Positions 1-6,124 of a DNA stretch of 6,547 nt are shown piece after piece (position 1 is the first letter of the stretch; every line of letters starts with the position of its first letter). Under the pieces are notes generated by a model, which was not told the origin of the DNA, searched no databases, and saw nothing but the letters and a program-made list of their open reading frames with translations. Location: the NCBI GenBank assembly GCA_018679295.1, contig JAHHLP010000135.1:1-6547 (forward strand), read 5' to 3'. The position numbers and the translations under genes were made by a program. Source of the DNA: Rhodothermia bacterium. Lineage in GTDB: Bacteria > Bacteroidota > Rhodothermia > Rhodothermales > JABDKH01.

Positions 1-306
1 GTCACCGGCCGTGACAATTTTCGCGAGACGATGGGTGGTCCCGTGGCGATTGCACGGGAAACCAAATGCGCGGCTGAGGGCGGCTACTTTTGGCGTATCG
101 TTGCCCTACTCTCCATTACGCTGGCTATCGTAAACATCCTACCCATACCCGCGCTCGATGGTGGGCACCTGGTGTTCCTTATTTACGAGGGTATTACGCG
201 TCGGGAGCCATCCGTTAGGCTCCGGATGATTACGCAGCAGATCGGCATGATTGTCCTGCTGGCCTTTATGGCTTTCCTGATCTACAACGACATTCTGCGC
301 CTGTAA
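1..306 (+). CDS. rseP: RseP-type site-2 zinc metalloprotease, C-terminal part
   Basis: The frame is open from the first base, so only the last 101 residues of an intramembrane zinc protease (M50 / site-2 protease family, usually 360-450 residues) are present. The GGPVAIA stretch (about residues 12-18) matches the SGP-x-x-IA segment that follows the PDZ region in RseP. The NILPIPALDGGHL motif (about residues 45-57) is the family's conserved C-terminal LDG motif; Asp53 is the expected third zinc ligand. The HExxH motif and the PDZ domain lie outside the window. Two hydrophobic stretches, about 33-62 and 81-96, are the last membrane segments. Family role: cleavage of membrane-embedded substrates such as anti-sigma factors in the inner membrane. 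The actual substrate here cannot be read from the sequence. It lies 119 bp upstream of uppS on the same strand, as in many envelope clusters. The internal ATG at 31 is not the start. Confidence 0.93.
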   Translation, partial: VTGRDNFRETMGGPVAIARETKCAAEGGYFWRIVALLSITLAIVNILPIPALDGGHLVFLIYEGITRREPSVRLRMITQQIGMIVLLAFMAFLIYNDILRL

Positions 307-425
307 GGACGGAAGAACTCGTTAAATCGCTGTGCGCGCGCTCGTCCGTCGCCTCGAGAGGTTACCTTCCTTTCGCTCCAGGGTTTTTTCAGCGACCCGC
401 CTCCTGACGCCTTATTCGTCTGACA

Positions 426-1217
426 ATGGCTCGGCACCCCTCAAAGAACGAACCTGATCCACGGGACCGTTCCGAACAACTTGCGCTCGTTGAGTCCGGC
501 CCCATACCGGCCCACATCGCAGTGATCATGGACGGGAACGGTCGTTGGGCCGAAGAGCGGGGCAAGCCTCGTGTTTTTGGACACCGAGCAGGGGTTGAGT
601 CGGTTCGCGATACTGTTCGGGCGTGCGGTCAGCTGGGCGTCAAATACCTGACTCTCTACACGTTCAGCACCGAGAATTGGCAGCGTCCGCGCGACGAGGT
701 GGACGCGCTCATGCACCTGCTCGTGATGACCACCAGAAAGGAAGTCGCTGAACTCAACGAAAACCAGGTCAGCCTCAGGGCGATTGGGGATCTTGACGCG
801 CTTCCCCCGGGAGCAAGGCGGGAACTCAATGACGCCATCGAGATGACCGCCGACAACGATGGCCTGGTATTGACCCTGGCAATCTCGTATAGCGGACGAT
901 GGGAGATTCTCCGAGCTGTGAAGACCCTAGTGGAAAGGGTGGCCGGCGGCAAATTGCGGCCCGAAGATATCGGTGAAGACGAGTTTTCCGCCGCATTGTG
1001 TACTGCTGAAATGCCGGATCCCGACCTGTTGGTTCGAACGGGTGGTGAGCTCCGTATCTCGAACTTCCTTCTATGGCAGTTGGCGTACTCCGAGATGTAC
1101 GTGACGGATGTCTTTTGGCCAGACTTTCGACGCAAGAGCCTGTATGCGGCCATACGGAGCTTTCAGGAGCGCGAGCGTCGTTTCGGTCGCGTGCTGCGCG
1201 CAGAGGAAACCGAGTGA
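426..1217 (+). CDS. uppS: Undecaprenyl diphosphate synthase (cis-prenyltransferase)
   Basis: This cytosolic enzyme adds isopentenyl units in cis to farnesyl diphosphate to give the C55 lipid carrier for peptidoglycan and other surface glycans. The protein has 263 residues, near the usual 240-260. Visible motifs: HIAVIMDGNGRWA (residues 30-42) with Asp36, equivalent to the catalytic Asp26 of E. coli; His53 in FGHRAG; LTLYTFSTENWQRP (75-88) with Ser81 and Arg87; and DLLVRTGGELRISNFLLWQ (200-218) with Arg204, Arg210 and Ser212, which bind the isopentenyl diphosphate pyrophosphate. The end, WPDF (231-234) through RERRFGR, is also canonical. All key residues are present, so it should be active. 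The first ~28 residues are a polar extension; the ATG at 426 is the most upstream sensible start and has no clear Shine-Dalgarno sequence. SYSGRWE (155-160 region) replaces the YGGR form of proteobacteria. It sits between rseP and bamA, as an envelope operon member. Confidence 0.97.
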   Translation: MARHPSKNEPDPRDRSEQLALVESGPIPAHIAVIMDGNGRWAEERGKPRVFGHRAGVESVRDTVRACGQLGVKYLTLYTFSTENWQRPRDEVDALMHLLVMTTRKEVAELNENQVSLRAIGDLDALPPGARRELNDAIEMTADNDGLVLTLAISYSGRWEILRAVKTLVERVAGGKLRPEDIGEDEFSAALCTAEMPDPDLLVRTGGELRISNFLLWQLAYSEMYVTDVFWPDFRRKSLYAAIRSFQERERRFGRVLRAEETE

Positions 1218-1366
1218 CGCTCGCAATAAATCGGGAGAAAGGGCGTTACTTGAAGGTTGTGTGGGAATCGAGATTTGCCCGCACGAAGCAGAAACCGCTT
1301 ATCCTGTCCATCCGTTAAGGATGCCCTGTTGTCTCTAGTAACCGTTTCCCAACCGGTCTGCCCCCT

Positions 1367-3856
1367 GTGTTGTTGACCAGATGTGTCGCCGTCGGCCTAG
1401 CCCTCTTAATGGTGACTGGCCTCGAGGCCGCCGCTCAGAGCCAGAGTGCTGGGCCTCTCGTGAGTGCAGGCTATGACCCTTTTTCAGAGCCCGTCCAGCT
1501 GAGCGTGCTGGGTATATCTGTGGAGGGCGCCGAGACCGACTACACCCGTAGCTTCGTAAGGCAGACCAGCGGCCTGTCCGAAGGACAGATACTGACAGTC
1601 CCCGGGGATCCGTCGATCAGTGATGCAATCCGATCAATCTATCGGTTGGGTATGTTCTCCGACGTGGAGATAGTCGAAGACCGCAGGGTGGGCGAAGGAA
1701 TCTTCCTCACCGTTCGAGTGCGCGAGGAGCCCAAGCTTAGAGAGTACTCGTTCGAGGGGATCAAGGGAGGCGACGTAAAAGATCTTCGCAAAAAGATCCC
1801 GCTCATTCGCCGCAGCCCTGTGCGACCGGAGGCACTGGAGAACGCCAAGCTCGTCATCAAGGAGTTTTACGTAGAGAAGGCGCACCCCCTCGCGGAGACT
1901 AAGATCGTGACGACCGAAAATGACGACAACACGGTGGACGTCACGTTCGTCGTCGATAAGGGGCCGAAGGTGAAGGTCGGTGACATCGTTATTTACGGGA
2001 ATGAGAAACTGGACGATGGCGACGTTCGGGGTCAGATGAAGACGAAGCCCAAGAGCTGGTGGAGATTCTGGCGTAATGAGAAGTTCGAGCAGGACAAGTT
2101 TCAGGAAGATCTGCAGCGTATCGTCGACCACTACAACGAGAAAGGGTTTTTCGACGCGCGAGTGGTGGCCGACTCGGTTTACATCCGCGACAAGGAATCC
2201 GACCCTGAGATTGTCGTGGCCGTGACGGTCGACGAGGGAAATTTGTACCACATCCGTGATATCGTCTGGGAGGGAAACACCATCTTTCCGGAAGAGCGGT
2301 TGGAAGAGGCACTTGGCCTGGCAGAAGGGTCTCGCTACAACGGAAAGCGACTCGAATCGAATCTCTTCGGAAACAGCCGAAGCTCCGACGTGTCAAGCCT
2401 CTACATGAATCAGGGGTATATGCGTTTTCGGGCAAACCCATCGATTCGGGCAATAGGGGACGATTCACTGGACGTCATCATCGACGTGTCGGAAGGAGAT
2501 GTCTATCACTTCGGTGACGTCGGAATTGACGGCAACACGAAGACAAAAGAGCACGTCGTCCGTAGGGAGCTTCTCACTATTCCAGGCCAGCGGTTCAGCC
2601 GGGACGCGATCCAGGAGTCCGTGCGCCGGCTTCTTCAGCTCGGTTACTTCACCCAGGAGTCTCTAGCGCCCGGCCCTGGCGTGGACATCAACGATGCGAA
2701 GAAGGAGGTGGACCTGAACTACTCGCTGGAGGAGACCGGCAGTGACCAACTCGAGCTGTCCGGCACCTGGGGTCGCTTCGGACTCGTACTTCAGCTCCGG
2801 TTTACGTTCAACAACTTCTCGGCGCAGAACATATTCAACGGTGAGGCATGGCGGCCTTTGCCGTCGGGTGATGGTCAGAAGTTGTCGGTCGGGGTGCAAA
2901 CTAACGGCAGTTTCTTTCAACAGTACTCGATGTCGTTTACGGAGCCCTGGTTCCGCGGGCGTCCACGCCAGCTCGGGTTCTCCCTTTCGTATTCCAAAAT
3001 CGGACGGAACCCCATAACGGGGTCTTCTTCCGTTGACCAGCGGCTCCGGACCATGTCCGTTCGGACATTCTACGAACAGCGACTACAGTGGCCGGATGAC
3101 AAGTTCAGCATCTCGACCACGCTTGGGTATCAGTACTTCGACAACGACAACTGGATCAGTACGCTGGCCCAGGGAGTCAGCAATGAGGTTACAATCAGGC
3201 AGGCGTTGCTTCGCAACTCGACGAACCATCCGATATTCCCGACGGCAGGATCGAGAATGTTGCTCTCGGCGGAGCTTGCTCCTCCTATTGGGGGCCTGAT
3301 CCAATATCACAAATGGAGGTTTCAGACCTCGTGGAACGTGCCGCTCGCGAATAAGCTGACTCTGGGGCTATCCACGGACTACGGGTATATCGGATCGCTG
3401 ACGGGAGAGGAGGTTGAGTTCGAGCGTTTCGTGGTGGGTGGTTCGCCGTTCGAAACGTCCGGCTTCAGTGGATCCTTTTTCGGGAAGGACGTGATCTACA
3501 TGCGCGGATTTCCGGTCTCGACCATTGGTCCGAGACGGAATGGTGATCCCGTCGGCGGCCGCATCCTGAACAAGTACACGTCCGAGCTCCGATGGCTGGC
3601 CGTACAGACGCCTCAACTCTCCGCGGCGCCCTATCTATTCATGGACGCGGCCAACACATGGAACGGTTTTGGCACATACAACCCTTCGAACCTGTTCAGG
3701 TCAGCGGGAATGGGAGTACGGCTCTTCCTGCCGATTCTGGGCATGGTTGAATTGACATACGGGTACAATTTCGACGAGTTTGAACCGCTCAGATCCGGTC
3801 AGGATGGTCTTCGAGGCTGGTCGTTCCAGTTCACGCTGGGACAAGGCTTCAACTAA
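1367..3856 (+). CDS. bamA: BamA, outer-membrane protein assembly factor (Omp85)
   Basis: BamA folds and inserts beta-barrel proteins into the outer membrane. The 829-residue product starts with a signal peptide (hydrophobic core about 6-18, likely cleavage after AAA at 21-23). Five POTRA repeats follow at about 46-119, 124-199, 203-289, 293-376 and 380-457; the third has the usual KSWWRFWRNEKF and YNEKGFFDARV stretches. A 16-strand Omp85 barrel fills about 460-829, with FTEPWF at 524-529 and the conserved loop-6 RGF motif at 713-715 (VIYMRGFP). The length is typical of the family. The start is probably GTG at 1367: the nearest in-frame stop upstream is TAA at 1316-1318, there is no in-frame ATG between, and the signal peptide begins right at this codon; TTG at 1370 or 1373 would also work. 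No Shine-Dalgarno sequence is seen. The protein ends GQGFN, so the usual terminal Phe is penultimate. Confidence 0.97.
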   Translation: MLLTRCVAVGLALLMVTGLEAAAQSQSAGPLVSAGYDPFSEPVQLSVLGISVEGAETDYTRSFVRQTSGLSEGQILTVPGDPSISDAIRSIYRLGMFSDVEIVEDRRVGEGIFLTVRVREEPKLREYSFEGIKGGDVKDLRKKIPLIRRSPVRPEALENAKLVIKEFYVEKAHPLAETKIVTTENDDNTVDVTFVVDKGPKVKVGDIVIYGNEKLDDGDVRGQMKTKPKSWWRFWRNEKFEQDKFQEDLQRIVDHYNEKGFFDARVVADSVYIRDKESDPEIVVAVTVDEGNLYHIRDIVWEGNTIFPEERLEEALGLAEGSRYNGKRLESNLFGNSRSSDVSSLYMNQGYMRFRANPSIRAIGDDSLDVIIDVSEGDVYHFGDVGIDGNTKTKEHVVRRELLTIPGQRFSRDAIQESVRRLLQLGYFTQESLAPGPGVDINDAKKEVDLNYSLEETGSDQLELSGTWGRFGLVLQLRFTFNNFSAQNIFNGEAWRPLPSGDGQKLSVGVQTNGSFFQQYSMSFTEPWFRGRPRQLGFSLSYSKIGRNPITGSSSVDQRLRTMSVRTFYEQRLQWPDDKFSISTTLGYQYFDNDNWISTLAQGVSNEVTIRQALLRNSTNHPIFPTAGSRMLLSAELAPPIGGLIQYHKWRFQTSWNVPLANKLTLGLSTDYGYIGSLTGEEVEFERFVVGGSPFETSGFSGSFFGKDVIYMRGFPVSTIGPRRNGDPVGGRILNKYTSELRWLAVQTPQLSAAPYLFMDAANTWNGFGTYNPSNLFRSAGMGVRLFLPILGMVELTYGYNFDEFEPLRSGQDGLRGWSFQFTLGQGFN

Positions 3857-3936
3857 CCGGCCTCGGTGTGACGCTCGATTCCAGGACATCGACTCCACGG
3901 AATTGGACACTCGGCTGACTAACATGGAAAGAGACT

Positions 3937-3940
3937 GGAG
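3937..3940 (+). promoter_or_regulatory. Shine-Dalgarno-like GGAG before the first ompH
   Basis: GGAG lies 6 bases before the ATG at 3947. It is the only convincing Shine-Dalgarno-like sequence among the starts visible in this window, and it supports the chosen start of the first ompH gene. Confidence 0.5.
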
Positions 3941-3946
3941 TCAGGA

Positions 3947-4492
3947 ATGAAAGCAATCAAGATTCTTAGCGTCGCGGTTTTTTTGGTCGTGGTGGCAGGA
4001 CAAGCGCAGGCGCAGCAGCGAATCGCGTTCATCGATTCGGAAGAGGTTCTAAATCGGATTCCGGAGTATGCTACGGTGCAGCAGCAGATAGACCGCATGG
4101 CCGCTGAATGGGAAACGGAAATCGAGACTCGGCAGCGGGAGGTTGAGGAGATGTTTCGTGAGTATCAGGCACGCGAGCTTCTCTACACGAGCGAGGAGCG
4201 GAAGAACAAGCGTGAAGAAATTGTGCGCGCGGAAGAAGACGTAGAACGGCTGCGTATGCAATATTTTGGACCCGAGGGTGAGTTATTCACGGAGCAGGAC
4301 AAGCTTGTCCGGCCCCTGCAGGAGCGTGTCCTGGAGGCCGTCGAGGAGGTGGCAACGTCAGAAGGCTACGACTATGTCTTCGACAAAGCGGGCGACTTCC
4401 TCTTTCTGTTTGCGCGCGAGCAGCATGACTTGAGTGAGAAGGTGCTCGAGGAGCTTGGCATCGATATCGAGGGAGCGCAGCGAGGCCGCTAG
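3947..4492 (+). CDS. ompH: OmpH/Skp-family periplasmic chaperone, first copy
   Basis: Skp/OmpH proteins are trimeric periplasmic chaperones that hold unfolded outer-membrane proteins for the BAM machine. The 181-residue product has a clear signal peptide (MKAIK n-region, hydrophobic core about 6-18, AQA then QQ, cleavage after Ala22). The mature protein opens with the family's first beta strand and helix, RIAFIDSEEVLNRIPEY (25-41). A long charged helical region without proline at about 43-105 forms the coiled-coil tentacle, rich in Glu, Arg and Gln. The chain returns to the body at about 115-157 with YDYVFDKAGDFLFLF. The length matches the family. By hand count the mature part has about 41 acidic and 22 basic residues, unlike the basic Skp of E. 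coli. It lies 90 bp after bamA, consistent with cotranscription and a role in delivering clients to BamA. Confidence 0.92.
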   Translation: MKAIKILSVAVFLVVVAGQAQAQQRIAFIDSEEVLNRIPEYATVQQQIDRMAAEWETEIETRQREVEEMFREYQARELLYTSEERKNKREEIVRAEEDVERLRMQYFGPEGELFTEQDKLVRPLQERVLEAVEEVATSEGYDYVFDKAGDFLFLFAREQHDLSEKVLEELGIDIEGAQRGR

Positions 4493-4540
4493 GGTGGCTA
4501 GGCCAACACGTAATTTGAACTTCACAAATTGGAAAACGAG

Positions 4541-5113
4541 ATGACCGTTTTGAAACAACATTTGGCCGCAGCTGCCGGCGTAATCGCGGCTCTGGTGCTG
4601 TTGCTTGGGCTCGCCCCGGACGCAGCCGCGCAACAACTGAAGATCGGCTATGCCGACGCGGAGCTGGTTCTTGTGAACATGCCGGAATACAAAACGAATG
4701 CGGAGAAAGTCCAGCGACAGGCTCGCAGCTCTCAGCAGGAGCTGGAAGCCATGGGCACAGAGCTGCAGGCGGACATGGAGAAGTTCGAGAAGCAGGCTCC
4801 GATTCTCTCGCCGGAGAAGCTCGAGGAGCGGCAGCTGGAGCTTCAGCAGCGCTATGCCGATCTCCAAAAGCAGGGCGCGACCAAAGAGCAGGAGCTTGCC
4901 CAGTTTGAGGCGGATCTCATGAACCCGCTAATCGAAAGGGTAGGCACTGCGGTTAATACGGTTGCCGAGGAGAAGGGACTCGATATTGTCATGAAGTCGC
5001 CGGGCCTCCTGTACGTAAGCGATCGCGTTGTCGACATTACAATCGACGTGGCCAAGCGGCTGGGCATTCAGGTGGCTGAATCCGACACCGCTGCCCAGGC
5101 GCCGGCACAGTAG
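4541..5113 (+). CDS. ompH: OmpH/Skp-family periplasmic chaperone, second copy
   Basis: This is a second, diverged Skp/OmpH chaperone directly downstream of the first (48 bp gap). I chose ATG at 4541 (190 residues) over an in-frame TTG at 4529, because ATG gives a compact signal peptide: MTVLKQH, hydrophobic core about 8-24, DAAA then QQ, cleavage after Ala30. The mature start KIGYADAELVLVNMPEYK (34-51) matches the RIAFIDSEEVLNRIPEY segment of its neighbour. A Gln/Glu/Lys-rich helical region at about 52-123, with a proline break near 86-91, forms the coiled-coil arm. The body closes with KGLDIVMKSPGLLYV (145-159), then DRVVDITIDVAKRLGI. It ends in a short Ala/Pro/Gln-rich tail. The count is about 28 acidic to 18 basic residues. 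Tandem ompH copies after bamA are common in Bacteroidota. Whether the two copies form homo- or heterotrimers cannot be told from the sequence. Confidence 0.92.
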   Translation: MTVLKQHLAAAAGVIAALVLLLGLAPDAAAQQLKIGYADAELVLVNMPEYKTNAEKVQRQARSSQQELEAMGTELQADMEKFEKQAPILSPEKLEERQLELQQRYADLQKQGATKEQELAQFEADLMNPLIERVGTAVNTVAEEKGLDIVMKSPGLLYVSDRVVDITIDVAKRLGIQVAESDTAAQAPAQ

Positions 5114-5138
5114 TCTGTAGCTTTAGCGTGGGATTATT

Positions 5139-5171
5139 CAGAGGCGCCTTGTACGGCGCCTCTGCTATTTT
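5139..5171 (+). terminator. Rho-independent terminator after the second ompH
   Basis: A perfect 10-bp stem, CAGAGGCGCC (5139-5148) paired with GGCGCCTCTG (5155-5164), has a 6-base loop (TTGTAC). CTATTTT follows (5165-5171). It begins 25 bases after the ompH stop and should end the envelope transcript, separating it from panB-surE. The T run is short (four in a row), so some readthrough is possible. Confidence 0.85.
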
Positions 5172-5179
5172 GGGGAAAG

Positions 5180-5207
5180 TTGCCGAACCGCTTAGCGCCG
5201 TATATTG
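5180..5207 (+). promoter_or_regulatory. Possible panB-surE promoter
   Basis: TTG (5180-5182) and TATATTG (5201-5207) are 18 bases apart, just after the terminator and about 65 bases before the panB start. TATATTG resembles both the Bacteroidota -7 element (TAnnTTTG, one T short) and a sigma-70 -10 box (TATATT versus TATAAT). The spacing is slightly short for the Bacteroidota consensus. The position after a terminator is the best argument; the sequence match alone is weak. Confidence 0.35.
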
Positions 5208-5210
5208 AGC

Positions 5211-5233
5211 GCGAAGGCCTACCAGGTATTCGC
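5211..5233 (+). other. Small imperfect hairpin in the panB leader
   Basis: GCGAA (5211-5215) pairs with TTCGC (5229-5233). Inside, after one mismatch, GCCT pairs with AGGT (one G-U pair) around the loop ACC. It would lie in the 5' leader of the panB transcript, about 40 bases before the ATG. No known riboswitch class is recognised, and a helix this short can arise by chance. Confidence 0.2.
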
Positions 5234-5272
5234 CCTGCATCACACAGGTCTCGGAAAAACTACAGCGTGACC

Positions 5273-6106
5273 ATGAGCACCAAGACGTCCGCCTCTGGAA
5301 TCGAAGCTGCCAAGCGAATCACAACCCAGACGTTGCAGGAGATGAAGGTGGCGCAGACCCCGGTCGCGATGCTCACGGCATACGACTATACATCGGCGAG
5401 GATACTTGACTCGGCCGGGATCGATGTACTACTCGTGGGCGACTCTGCGTCCAACGTGGTGGCGGGTCACGAAACGACTCTCCCCATCACACTCGACCAG
5501 ATGATCTATCATGCCAGCTCAGTCGTCAGGGGTGTGTCGCGCGCGTTGGTCGTGGTTGACCTGCCTTTCGGATCCTATCAGGGCAACTCAAAAGAGGCGT
5601 TGGCCTCCGCGATCCGAATCATGAAGGAGTCAGGGGCGCATGCGGTGAAGCTGGAGGGAGGCGAAGCGGTCATCCCTACAGTGGAGCGTATCATCACGGC
5701 CGGCATTCCAGTGATGGGTCATCTCGGCCTGACACCGCAGAGTATATATCGCTTCGGTACGTACAAGGTGCGTGCCCGAGAAGAGGAGGAAGCGGAGACA
5801 CTGCGCCGCGATGCCGTGCTATTGGAGCAGGCCGGTTGCTTTGCCGTTGTGCTCGAGAAGATACCGCTTGAGCTTGCGAGCCAGGTCACGTCGTCAGTCA
5901 ACATTCCGACCATAGGAATAGGTGCAGGTCCCAGCTGCGATGGCCAGGTTCTTGTCACGCATGATCTTCTGGGGCTGACGACGGACTTCAATCCCAGGTT
6001 CGTACGCCGCTACGGGCACCTTGCCGATGAAATCCAGCGTGCCGTTGAGAGCTACATTCAAGACGTAAGAGACCGATCGTTTCCCTCTATCGACGAGAGC
6101 TATTAA
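5273..6106 (+). CDS. panB: Ketopantoate hydroxymethyltransferase (PanB)
   Basis: PanB transfers a hydroxymethyl group from methylenetetrahydrofolate to alpha-ketoisovalerate, the first committed step to pantothenate and coenzyme A, in the cytosol. The ATG at 5273 gives 277 residues, the usual size. The reading frame stays open upstream to about 5180, but that stretch runs through the likely promoter and lacks PanB similarity, so the longer form is rejected. The TIM-barrel motifs are all present: MLTAYDYTSA (33-42), VGDS (55-58) with metal ligand Asp57, GHETTLP (65-71), DLPFGSY (96-102) with Asp96, KLEGG (126-130) with Lys126 and Glu128, GHLGLTPQS (149-157) with His150, VLEKIP (193-198) with the catalytic Glu195, and IGIGAG through DGQVLVTHDLLG (214-234). 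It should be active. No Shine-Dalgarno sequence is seen. It is followed 18 bp later by surE, so the two are probably cotranscribed. Confidence 0.96.
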   Translation: MSTKTSASGIEAAKRITTQTLQEMKVAQTPVAMLTAYDYTSARILDSAGIDVLLVGDSASNVVAGHETTLPITLDQMIYHASSVVRGVSRALVVVDLPFGSYQGNSKEALASAIRIMKESGAHAVKLEGGEAVIPTVERIITAGIPVMGHLGLTPQSIYRFGTYKVRAREEEEAETLRRDAVLLEQAGCFAVVLEKIPLELASQVTSSVNIPTIGIGAGPSCDGQVLVTHDLLGLTTDFNPRFVRRYGHLADEIQRAVESYIQDVRDRSFPSIDESY

Positions 6107-6124
6107 GGCTACCGGTGTCCCACC

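Noticed and set aside
360..395. T-run (GGTTTTTTC) after rseP as a terminator
   Set aside because: No stable stem directly precedes it; the nearby CCTCGAGAGG leaves almost no loop and is more than 20 bases away.
656..1153. Long reading frame on the minus strand inside uppS
   Set aside because: It overlaps the fully conserved uppS frame and its translation shows no recognisable domain; it is an antisense shadow.
1250..1277. Possible internal promoter before bamA (TTG at 1250, GAGATTTG at 1270-1277)
   Set aside because: The -7 element lacks its first T and the 17-base spacing is short for the Bacteroidota consensus. There is no terminator before it to suggest a new unit.
1309..1323. Small hairpin CATCC-GTTAA-GGATG between uppS and bamA
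   Set aside because: It has only 5 bp of stem and no T run, so it is not a terminator and is likely chance.
1634..2251. 205-residue minus-strand reading frame inside bamA
   Set aside because: It is a codon-bias shadow of bamA, with no start context or known motif.
4529..4540. TTG start for the second ompH
   Set aside because: ATG at 4541 gives a normal signal peptide; TTG would only add four residues, MENE, with an acidic n-region unfavourable for export.
5180..5272. N-terminal extension of PanB from a TTG at 5180
   Set aside because: The added 31 residues have no PanB similarity and overlap the likely promoter and leader. ATG 5273 gives the usual family length.
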